Of a stretch of 64,000 bases of DNA, positions 46,368-57,800 are shown piece after piece. The stretch comes from Rachycentron canadum (taxonomy: Eukaryota > Chordata > Actinopteri > Carangiformes > Rachycentridae), in the NCBI GenBank assembly GCA_038496675.1, contig CM076662.1:18862071-18926070 (forward strand). The letters run 5' to 3'. The position numbers and the translations under genes are program-made. The notes beneath the pieces are model-generated. The model was not told where the DNA came from and did not search any database. It was given only the letters and a program-made list of their open reading frames with translations. The stretch's first letter is position 1, and the number at the start of each line of letters is the position of its first letter.

Positions 46368-48279
46368 GTAGACATTTTTTTTTACTATGTTTTTTCTCTT
46401 CAAATATCATTTCATCGTTGTATTGTTGCTGTATTGTGTGATTTATTTGAACTACTTGCTTATATATTACCCAGTACTGAGAAACGTGCTTTTTGTCAGT
46501 TATTTCAGTTTGTTGTGATCACATCCTGTGTAAAGGCGTGTATTTCTTTCCTGTTGATTTAAGAGGAAATCCATCTTGAACGCAAGAGAATTGAAATATA
46601 ATGATACATTTAAATAAAATTTGGACTGAGATGTTCTTGCACAAAGCCCTACAAGGTAACAATTGGCAGTCGATGAGGTGATCTGATGCCGCGAGTATTA
46701 GGATCCAGAAAAAATATTTCATAGCCGAAAGTTTATTTTTAAATTTTCGCTTATTATTTCACTTTGAATTTCAAACAGTTCTTTGAACTTTACAGTGGTT
46801 AATATCTATGGAGCTTTTAAAAAATGATTAGCTTAAAGAGTTTTCACTGGTGAGATATATTGGATCACTTATCGATCGATTGATTGATTTTGGCCTAAAA
46901 GTAGTTGAATTTGAGTGCCATCAGTTTCCTCATTCACCTTGAATTATCTGGATCCAGGACCAAGAAATATCCACCAAGTGATGGTTAGTGATGGGAAATT
47001 CCAGGTTTGGAAAAAAAAAACCCTCTTATTGCTTAAAAAAATGAATAAATGTAAAGAGGCCATTATCAATCGCACTCATCTGTGCTTTTCCTGCCACAAT
47101 AAGGCAAAATGTCTGCTGTGAGAAAATTTACATTCAAACAAGTTCAACGGCAATTCAGTGTCTCTCATTCTCTCCTGTCTCATTTTTACCCACATATAAA
47201 TCTGGGTTTGGTGATCCTCAGTCATCCTTCATATATAATAATGAGACAATAATAGGACTAGAGACAGGACTCGAACAATAAGAAAAATCACCACTACTAC
47301 TAGTAATAAAAGACAATTAATAATTGTAGCAGTGACTGTGAACAGGATCACGTGGACAGTAGATGGCTATAGCTACAGATTCAAACTATAGCCTCAGAGG
47401 CATCCTCATCATTGATATTTATTATATTATATATATTATATATATTTTATATTCTGAGTATTAATAGTGTTCTTCTTTTCTTGTTCCTTCTGTTTCCTTT
47501 TTCTTCTTAAACTTCATGTAGAGTGCATTATATTTTCCCCTGGAAATTCAATGTGCTGTACAAATCAAGCTTTCTTTGTCTTATTTGCTCAGGTTTAATA
47601 TTTTAAAATTATGTGACACTGTCTATCTACACCAACGGCAACATTTTGCTTTGTTAATTAGCTCAGATGAATCAAGGAAGTAACCACAGTTTGTGGTGAT
47701 AAAGACAGATGAATATTATTACAGAACTTTGGGCCAGAAAAGGAAGCTAACCTATTTCCCCTATAACAAAGTAAATTCTAGCAGCAGATACTATTGTACA
47801 TCTACATTATATTATCTACATTATAAGCTATAATATTTTTATAGTAGTGTGAGCAACACTGCTGTAATGTACAGCAACAAAGATTTGTTTCTCTCCACAG
47901 AAAACCAGTGAAACCATTTAAGGAATCATTCGTTTTACCAATGAATGATTAATATAATTGTAACATTTTTATCAACAGGCAATAGTTACTTCAAAATATA
48001 ATAAATGATCTTTTACTATGTATAATTAGGTCAGACATACTAAGGCCAGGATTTCACTGTAGTAATACATGGAAGAAGAAACGTGATAATAATGATTCCT
48101 GTGAGGATGTTTCAGGTATTAGACTATCGAAAAAATTTAATGCAACAACTTGGTCCAAGAGCTCAGTTATTTCCCTTTGTCTCAATACTCATGTCACTTT
48201 TTTTAATGATCACTGTGACTCATTATGATGATTGAATTCAACATTCAAGTGATTTTGTGCTGATGTGTTGTTTTCACAG
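46368..48279 (+). other. Probable intron of the candidate Ig-type gene
   Basis: AT-rich, with no supported coding segment. Small (TA)n runs occur near 47420-47450. Confidence 0.3.
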
Positions 48280-48329
48280 GGTCCAGCGCCGTGAGTCCTG
48301 TGTTTGTGCAGANCCACACTGCACTAATG
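48280..48329 (+). pseudogene. Start of a possible Ig V-type exon, broken at an ambiguous base
   Basis: Acceptor GTTTTCACAG is followed by a phase-1 continuation, Gly-SSAVSPVFVQ, which resembles the beginning of the first Ig domain in fish SLAM/CD48-like receptors. The frame meets the N at 48313 and stops at TGA (48327-48329), far short of a V domain. Either the exon is deleted in the genome or the N marks a closed assembly gap. The family is a guess from 11 residues. Confidence 0.3.
48313..48313. other. Ambiguous base (N)
   Basis: The only non-ACGT character in the window, inside the candidate Ig exon. A single N can mark a contig join of unknown length. Confidence 0.95.
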
Positions 48330-49012
48330 TGAGGTGTAGTTTTGTTTTTTGTGAGGAAGAGACTCATCACAGGGTTTAGACCTTGTTACCATTTTCTCTT
48401 CCTGTTAAGAACACATTCACAGAGTTATTATGTCAAAGAGAAAAAAAAATGAACTTCTCTGTTTAAAGTTTTGTTTTATTGCTTCAGATCAGGTGCTAAA
48501 CACTGGAACTGTTTATGTATAATTTTAGTTAAGTACCAGTTTTTTAATGAAAATATCAGACTTCAGACTAACAGAAATTTGACAGAAAAAAAAAAACTCT
48601 TTTGGTGCAAAGTATTATTTTTCTGTCAAATTTCTTTTGCCTGTGGTGCAGAATTCCTTGAGCGTCTTCGCCACGTGTTGCATAAAAGAAATTATGCGTC
48701 CTCTGTCAGTCTGATCATCATGGTGTCTGCAGTCATCAGTGTCCATTAATGGAGCGGCCCACGAGGCAAAAATAATCAGCTGAGTAACCACAGTAACCGT
48801 TATGAAGCTGAACTACTGCTACTAAAGGTCAGCTTATGCACCTTAAAATAGTGCCTGGTCCTGCAAAGCCTCTGGCAACAGGACAAGAGGAAGAGTACCT
48901 GTGGTCTGAAGCAGCATTTACCCACAGCCGTGTGAAGCAGTGTGATCAACAGCATGCATGCTAAGCAAAACCCTCTCACCAATAAAGAGCTCAACACAGC
49001 AGTTTACAGATG

Positions 49013-49250
49013 TAACCATCCATCCATTATCTATACCGTTTATCCTTATAGGGTCACAGGGGAGCTGTGAGTCACACTCACATTTACAATGGGGGGAACT
49101 GTCAGAATCACCAGTTAACCTGGTTAACATGCATGTTTTCGGACTGTGGGAGGAAGTTGGAAGGGGGAACATGCAAACTTTACACAGAAAAGCCCAGGTT
49201 TCAAACCCAGAACCTATTTGCTGTGAGGCAACAGTACTAACCACTATACT
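49013..49250 (+). mobile_element. Fish interspersed element, near full length
   Basis: Opens CCATCCATCCATTATCTA with TATCCTTATAGGGTCACAGG, then carries the same CGGACTGTGGGAGGAAG, GAACATGCAAAC and CAGAACCTATTTGCTGTGAG blocks as 33698-33872. Both halves are common, linked repeat sequence in fish genomes. About 240 bp, non-autonomous. Confidence 0.6.
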
Positions 49251-50007
49251 GATATCAGAAATAGTTAGTTTCTAGTTAGTTTCTGCAGGCTGCTACCTAA
49301 TTCCCCCGGCAATCATCCCACATGTCTGTCCCACCTGCCTTCTTCTCTGCTTCTTTTTTTTTTATCAGACAGAAACACATCCTCTCCTCTACACCGACCA
49401 TCAATTTCATTCAGGTTTAGGCTGTACTCTTATGTTTTGCCTCTAGCGACAACACATTACACAAACAAACCCTTAGGCATTATACAACTGAGACCAAATT
49501 CAGTCAAGAAATTTGTTGTTTAAACCATAATCCTCTACTAATATATCTGTTGAATTCACATCACATTTACCTAATTTATTCCCATATACTTTGACCAAGT
49601 TTAAAGACATTTTTGTTTTATTTATCCATGTTGTATTGTCTGTACAGTGGAACGTCTAAAGAAACATTTGCCTTTGAGAATCCTACCATAAATTATTTTA
49701 CTCAGATTTATGCCGAGAAGTGAGTGAGATGAAGCCAAATCTGATGAACAAACAATGACAGATTCTGCTGTGATGCATCATCTGCATTTTGATGACATAC
49801 AAGTCATTTGTAATCTTTCCCAATCCATGATCCACAGACATCGAAACCCCTGAAGCTGAAGAACAAAACCTTCTTTGCTGCACTGCAGGTAGAAATGCCA
49901 GCATGATGTTTTCCAACAAAATACTCAGTGTTTGCATTTCTCTTGCCAATTTACAGTGTTTTCACAGTCTCATGTTAATCTAACTGCTGTATTTTCATGC
50001 TTACAGA

Positions 50008-50139
50008 TCCCGCATGTGCTTTAAAGGAGCAAATGTAGCCTGCTTATTCAAAAGGCGCAGTGATCGAGGCCAAGCTCCTGCCCTGCCAAAGCCTGGACCT
50101 GAACCAGAGCAGCTGAAAGACATGCTGGTCAGTTTATAG
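50008..50139 (+). other. Exon-like segment, Pro-rich reading frame
   Basis: Preceded by an acceptor-like CATGCTTACAG. One frame reads CLFKRRSDRG then PALPKPGPEPEQLKDML to a TAG at 50137-50139. Codon pattern and composition look protein-like, but I find no partner exon in phase and do not recognise it. Confidence 0.2.
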
Positions 50140-52958
50140 CCTCATCAGATGCCTCTCTGCATCTTAAAACTCTCTGCAAAAGAAGAGGCTTTAGCAGAAT
50201 TAACACTAAGAGAGAATAATTTCCCAACAGTTTTTCTTGATAGGCCAGGGGATTTTTGGACCATGACGTAGATAATCCATCTACAAACAGACAAAGGATG
50301 CAACATGGATCATATTCTGAATACATTTGCACAAATTGCTGATAAAATATGTACATCAGCTTCCACAAAATAAAGCTATGAAGTCAGAAATTGTCATTGT
50401 TTTCTATTTATTCATGTCAGTTGCAGGATATTTACGGTTCTGTAGTTTGTCACTGCCACTAGATGTCACCCTAGACTACCAGCATCTCTTCCATCCCCTC
50501 CTTCACCAAGGTGTCACGAAGCTCAGTGAAAGTGTCACACAACAAGAAGCACAACTAAATAAAGTTACCCTCTGTACAGAAGAACCAACAAAAAATGTGT
50601 TTAATAGCACGTGAGCTAATGTTCTCAATGTTAGTGGAGCTGGTTACTAATGAAAACTAATACAACCATCAAATTACTTGTGAAGAGGAGGAGAAAAGGC
50701 CCTTTAGCAGTCATGGTGCTCTCCTCTCTGTAAAGCCAGACCAGTATTGGCCCCATGGATGGACAAGGAAAGAAATTCAGCCTTGGATTTATCTTCAGGG
50801 AACCGGATACTTGAAAGACACCAACAGAGCCACTAAAGACGCTAACAGGCCGAGAGATTGGGTGTGGCTTCGTTCTCTGCTCAGGACGTCATCACTCCAC
50901 CATTTCTGTACAAAGGAAATAGGTGTTTGCTGGTATATCGTTGTTCAAAATATCATTTAATATAATGTTACAATATAATGTTTAATATTGTATTTCAGCT
51001 TGCAAACATTCCTCATACAAGTTGTCCAGCAGTTCAAAACATGGGTCATTGGATGTTTTCATTGACAGGCAGCAGCACAATTATCAGTTTCATCTGTGCA
51101 CCATCAATTATAGGGTGGTCAGTGTGATTTATGAGGCTTTTGGGATGTATGAAGAAAGGTCAACATTAATTGGACTTGTGTTGGAGTTGAGGCATTTCAG
51201 AGTTTGAGTTTGACCTTTAGCTATAGCGCCCCAGTGAGGCTTTATTTCAGAGCCAAGATGCAACATTCGATCCACTGACTTTTCACATACAATGTAGAAT
51301 TATCCATCCCAGTCTTTTAGACTTGTGTTATATTATTTTATTTAAATAAGGGTGGATGTCACAGAGGAGGAAGATGAAGAGAAACCTTTGATTTTAAAAT
51401 GACTGTATTGATGTTTTCTTAAAACATGTACATGGACGCTTCATTGGGAGCTCATCACAAATTAAATTATTCACGATGGGCCTCCACATTATAACAATGT
51501 ACATAAAAGTTTAAAAAGGTCATTGGAGTGAGATGAAATAGTTTTACCTCATTGCTCTTTGCATGCACCGCGCCCCTTCAATAGCTTATTAATTCAAAAC
51601 CAGGACAGAAAACTGAGGATTTGGATGTTAATAACTAAATAAGAGAAGACATTTGACATAACCACAGCACGACTTCAGTATTAGGATTACATCAAGGCTG
51701 GAATAGCAGCCATTCAAAGGGGGTAACTCCCCTGCCCCAAAGCGTCAGGTTTACTGCTAATCAACTGGCTTGTGCTAATTTAATTGAAGAATCGTTTGGC
51801 ACCTAGAAAACACCATGGATCTCATTTCAAAACCATCACTGCTTCAGTTTTGTTGCATATTCCTAAATAATATGTATAATAATCTGTATACATTGCACAG
51901 AGAGTGGAAAACACATAGGGTTCATACAGTAGAGGTTCAATTCTGTCCAGCTTTGCTTTTGTGTTTTAAATGTCTTTGTTATTGTTTTATTATGTTACCT
52001 CAATGATTTTGCTTAAAGGACCCATCTTAACTTCCCCACATTTTGACCATTATTATTCTAATTTTATTCATTTTCAAAAATCAGTCTACAAACATTAAAT
52101 ATTAATAAGATCAATCTGTTAGGGTGCAATTTGTTCTGATCCTCTATGAACTCAATGAGATTACATCTTCAGTTAAAGTTAAATAACTATAAAGGATCAA
52201 TAACATACTGGTTCCCACCTTCGACTATTTCTAATGTGATATTTTTCTTAGATTACACACAAGTTGGCTTTCAGTGCCCTGTTGTTATCAGGTTTCAATA
52301 GTTTTAACAATTTTATTTCCATGTTGTAAACTTCAGTTTCAGGGTTAATTTTCTGTTGGCACTGTTGTTTTTGACAAATGAAAACCATCAAGTTAAAAGA
52401 TAAAGATTACTGATATGAAATGTCTTTTATGAATAAAATATTCTGTCATTGGCACCAAGCTCCAAAATCCTACATCGGTCAAACTCTAATTTGCAAACAA
52501 ATCATATCCAAAGAGTCTGTCTCCCTTTTTTCTGTCCCTGACCCAACAGACCACATCAGTACAGTTACACCAAGGACATCCATTATGAGTCACATTATCC
52601 CCCGGTTCTGTAATAAATAATTACCTCCACCCCTAATTTAGTCCCATCCCTCCCCTCCACCCATTATGCAGTATCCCTCTCCCGGCACAAGATGGCGACA
52701 GCCTCAAGCGCAAAGCCCCCACAGCCCACTTGACAACTTCTCAGCCTCCTAGACACAAAGCCAGTGACATCATCTGCGGAGGGACAGAGGGTGTGCGAAG
52801 GACAAATGTCTTGAAATGCATTACATCATTCTCCACTAATATGATAATATATCTCAGGCGCCGAGCATGGTGCCAAGCATGAGAGGGGCCATAATCCACA
52901 CGACAACTGCTTCAAATGTGAACAAGGGGATGAAATGGAAGTGGTGGTGGGAGGGGGT

Positions 52959-52985
52959 GGTGTGTGTGTGTGTGTGGGGGGGGGG
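52959..52985. repeat. (GT)n followed by G-run
   Basis: GT dinucleotides passing directly into eleven G. Confidence 0.85.
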
Positions 52986-53203
52986 TTCACTGGAGTCGGG
53001 AGTGCAGCACTGAAGGTTATTCCAGACATTATTCCTCAATGAGAGCGGGAAGAGAGAAAAGAGACGATAATCACTATTACACTCTAAGTAAAGATGTGAA
53101 AGGCATCAGCTCTAATGCTCCCGTCTGTCTTCTGTCCTTGTCTTTCTAGTTTTTTTTCTGTCGGAGACAGTTTTCTCTTGCTTTTTCTCCATTTTTTCCT
53201 GTC

Positions 53204-54870
53204 ATTAAGGGGAGAGGAGAGGAGGACGGAGGAGGGAAGTGAGACCAAGACAGCAGAGGAAAAAGGTTGCAAAGGGGAGAGGAGGATTGAAGTATAAAGT
53301 ATATAGGAGAGTTGAGATGAGAGGAAAAGGTGGAGGTGGGAGGAGGAAAGAGATAAAAAGAGGAGAGAGGGAGGAAGAAGAGACACAGGGGAAGAGGTAC
53401 TGCAAAGACTGGGAAGGGGAGAAGATGAGAAAGTGACTGAGGAGAAAAGGAGAAGAAAGAGGAGAAAGGAAAGAAGAGAAGAGGAGATGGCCAGATGAAA
53501 GAGGGAAAAGGGAGACTGAGGAGGAGAAATGGGGGAGATAGAAAAGAGTTAAAAAAAAAAAGGGGGGGTTGGACTGAAGAGGAAAGGAGACAAAAAAGGA
53601 AGAAGGAGAGAGGAGGACTGACAAGATGAGGTAAAGAGGTGAAGAGTGAGGAGGTGAAGAGGAGAACTGTGGACACAGCTAGAAGGGAAGAAGAGAAAAG
53701 GCAAGAGAAGAAGGAAAATGAGGAGAGAAGAGGATAAAGAGTGAACGGAGAGGGAGAGAAGAGCAGAAGAGAGAAAAGGGGGAAAGGAGACGATAAAGGG
53801 AGAAGAGATCAAGGCAAGAAAGAATAAGTGAATAAGTGAGAAATGTGGAAGGAGACGAGGAGGGAAGAGAGAAGAAGGGGGTGAAAGAAGGACAGAGAGA
53901 AATAAAATAAGAAAAGGGTGAAGTTGAGAGAGAAACAGTGAAATGAAGGAAGGAAAAGGATGGAGAGAAAAGTGAGATGAGAAGAAGAGATGGATAGGTG
54001 AAAGCAAAAGAGGGGAGAGAAGAAGAAGCTCAGACAGATGTGCATGAAGAGGAAAGAGAAGATGAATCAAGACGAGAGACAGGATAGGTGAAGGCAGAAC
54101 TGAAGACGAGGGAGGAAGAAGAGGTGAAAGTGACAGGAGGAAGAGATGAGAGAGGAGCAGAGGAAAACACTGACATGTAAAAATGAATGATGAGGATGAG
54201 TGAGGAAGATATGTCAGAGAGGAATAGGAGGAGACTGGCAATGTGATTTAAGGAAAGAGCACAAAGGAGAGAGGAGAAGAGGAGGACATGAAGAGATAGA
54301 AGGAGGAAGAGGAGGCTGAAGAAAATGTGTGTAAGGCCTCAGATGAGAGAAAGAGGAGAAAGTGATGAGGTTGGAGAGATAAGAGAAGGAATGACAGGAT
54401 GAGAGAAGAGGAGACAGGAGAAGAAATGATGAAAGGGTAGAGAAGCAGGTAAACAAAAAGTTTGAAGAGGAGGTGAGGGAAAGACTGAAAAGACAGAGGG
54501 GGAGGAACAGAGGGTTGGATAGATGAAAGGATGACGAAAAAACGTGGAAAAGAGAACAAGATGTGAAAAGATGACCGATAAAAGTGGAAGGACAAGAGGA
54601 AGATGTTTGAGAGGACAGAAGAAAAGAAGAGAAAGACGAGAGGAGAGGAGAGGAAACAGGAGAGGATGAGGAGAGGAGACAGGAGGAGAGACAAATGAGA
54701 CAATGGAGGCGAAAGACGAGGAGAAAACAGGAGCAGTGGATAAAAACAGGAGCAGTGCAGGAAATGAAACAAGGGATAAGGAGAGAAGAAACTGAGGAAG
54801 AGGAAGAACATAAGAAAAGCAAACAGGACGACAGAGGAAATAAGAGAAGAGACTGAGACTCAGCATTTGT
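53204..54870 (+). repeat. 1.7-kb polypurine tract (GA/GGA/GAA-rich)
   Basis: The + strand is almost all A and G; in sample lines I counted 5-6 pyrimidines per 60 bases. The period is irregular (AGG, GAGGA, GAAG, AGAGGAG). Because T and C are rare, the minus strand shows several long Ser/Leu/Pro/Phe-only open frames, which are composition artefacts. Such tracts can form triplex DNA. No gene is implied. Confidence 0.9.
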
Positions 54871-57800
54871 TTGTTTTGGGGCTGAGCTCCACCATCGCAC
54901 CAACATTCAGGTAAACACCCTATGCCCCAGTGTGTGTGTGTGTCTGTGTGTGTGAGAGCTATACATAGACACACACTCCCTCCTCAGCCTGTAACAACTG
55001 TTTAAGCTCAACACAAGTCATTCATAGTTCGACCTAAATAAACAACACTTTATTATTCAAAGCATTTCATATAGATATATAATGAAAGAGCTTATCCCAA
55101 CACCTGACTCAGACCTTGTCGACCCAGGCGACGTCTGAGCCTCAAGGTATGAGATGTGCAGGTATTGTTAGGGTCCCTGCCTAGGGGCCCTGCCTAGGGG
55201 CCCACACCGGCCACACCCTGATCAGGAATCGAACAGACTGGTGATGGATAGCCGACCGGACATAGAGGTGCTGGACAAACAGCAGAAAAATAAATAAAAG
55301 AGCTGTTACATGTGTTCTTAAGAAAGCCATGTCTTCTTTTATTTTCTATAATACTGTGGAAAAATAATTACATACAATTTGAAAAACATAACAAAAGTCA
55401 AACAGAGAAACATGAAAATTAAAATGAAGAAATCAATATCGTGTGTGTTTTGTACAGTTTTTTTTTTCTTGGATAAACAAGTACTCAAACTCAACATGAA
55501 CCAGATACACATGTGAACAATATATAGGGATAAAAATAAAGAGTATGGAGAATATTATGCTTATTTGAACACACAAACTGTCTCTCTCTCTCTCTCTGTG
55601 ACATATGCCTCCACTTCACACAGTTTTTAAGTGCAACATGGAAACCTCCTCAATGCTCTCATCATTGTCTTCATACAATACTTAACAGAAACTTGATTGG
55701 TCCTGTTCACTCGTGCTGCTGTTTCAGACAGGCTCCACAGCTGGATGAGGGCCGAGCAGACCACCTCGGCTCCTTCCCTCCTGTCCTAAGGCCACACGCA
55801 CCATGTCGTCTCCTTCACTCTGCCTTGCCAGCCGTGTGCTTTCTATTAGGGTTTGACTGATGTGTAGCTTTGTAAGCTGATGGCAAAGTTATTACTTTTT
55901 GTAATTTAGTGAAGATGCCGACGGTGACTTGTTTATTCTCTGCCAATATTCAACACAGTCAAAAAAAAGTACTATTTTTAACCCAGAAGCTCACATGCAC
56001 CAATAGAACCATCCTGACTGGATAGAAATAATTTAAAGCATCACTTCACAATAAAAGTTAGATGAAATTCTGTTCTGCTCTTTAGCCAGTTTAAATTTAT
56101 AATCCTTAAGATTTTAATCCTGTTTGATTTGTGGTTACTGTCCTTGTATTTTGTTCAAAATAACATGTTTATCAACCACTAGGTGAGAGGCTTCACGAGC
56201 AAAAAATAAACATAATGTAATAAAAAAAGAGCATTTAGTTTTATTTTTGAAAATTTTTGTAGATTTGTGCTTGAGAAGGTGGGTTATTTACTTTCATTTA
56301 ATTTTGTCCTATCCATCAGTTATGAGAGCCGTATCTTTACCGCTCCTTGTTTTGGTGGTTGCAAGGAACAATTAATATTTTTCACAATGATTCACAAAAT
56401 ACTAATTTAAGAGTAATTTCTGTCAAGTCAAGTTACAACAATCTGTAAAGTTGAATCACTTTTATCCACACTTAGTGTTTTAGCTCCGATTGGTCTTTTT
56501 TCCAACCTTAAATTGAGCACGACACCAAGTGTATTTTAGTCAAATCATTGAAAAAACTAAAAATGCAGGCAATGATTGAAAGATGTGCAACCGCACTGCT
56601 GTATATGTACAACACTTGACATTATTGCTTTAGTTATGAAGACTAAAGAAGTCAGTCAACGTTGATCTGAAACAGTAACGCTGCGCTCGTGTCCCAAGGA
56701 TGTCTCCCACGTAAGTGTGCACTTGTCTTTCCTTGTGTGTGGATACACAATCTGGACCCTTAATCCGCCTTAAGATAATACTGTATAAAGATAAGATAAA
56801 CATAGACAATTAAATTAAAAGTCTATATTAAAACCATTTTGATATGTTAAAAGTGGTTTGATACATAAAAATCTTAAGGATTATAACTTTATCACCTTTA
56901 TCATCATTAAATAATAAAGGAATTACTGGGTATAAATGCTGCCTTTAAATTAATAATATTTAATAACATTTTCTCAGATGTATTAAATGAATGAATAATG
57001 TCACTGCAGTGTTTTGGGACTATTCTAATGGGGGTGTGGTGAGGAGGAGCCTCCATCATACCAGCATGTGACAACATGACTGGTTGATATGTCCGAGCAT
57101 CAGTCAAACCCTAATTTCTACAGTCCAGTGGTCCCAGCATACTTATAATGGTATGAAAACACACTGGGGCTACATGCTGCCAACACACACACACACACAT
57201 ACACACACTCAGACACCCAGTCACCCATGAGCATACACAAACACAAGAAACACAAATGGCTGCTGCATTTGTTCGTCTGCTCAGTTCATTTTCTTTGCAC
57301 AGTCTTTTGGCGCTCGCTGGAGACTCCACAAGGTAAAAATGGACACCGAGCCACTTGAGTCACTCTTGGCCAGGGATGGCACAGCACAGCATGGAACAGA
57401 GCCGTTAGCTGTGGGTCTGGCCTGGTTCTAGTCTGGGTTGGCCTAGTTGAGACAGAATTTTGGCTATTTGTGGCCTGGCTGAGCAGTCTCTCTGGCCACA
57501 GACGCACACATCCACTCTTTTTTTTTTTTTCGCTGGGTGGATTAATATAAGAACCCCACCCCCAACCTCCACCCCTTCTATATCCGACGCATACAAGATC
57601 AGATAAAATACTGTGTATAAAAGTTTAAATACACATTTTTGACCACAGTCATTTCTTTCCACTGGTGATGTAACACCACAAAGTAATACCAAGAAAATAA
57701 ATTTGAAAATACAGATTTTCATAGAAAGAAATGAGATTGTGAAATAATGAACACTGTGGATGGATGTCATGAGCTCATGAATCTATATATTCTCTAAAAA

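Larger units (their letters stand above)
48330..53200. other. Intergenic or intronic AT-rich sequence
   Basis: One interspersed element at 49013-49250 and weak exon-like segments at 49838-49888 and 50008-50139. Otherwise no coding signal that I can support on either strand. A CpG-poor GT/G run lies at 52959-52985. Confidence 0.35.

Noticed and set aside
53146..54974. Several long minus-strand open frames (139-230 codons)
   Set aside because: They are Ser/Leu/Pro/Phe-only translations of the polypurine tract; stops are rare because T and C are rare on the + strand. No domain, no stable start, and several frames are open at once.
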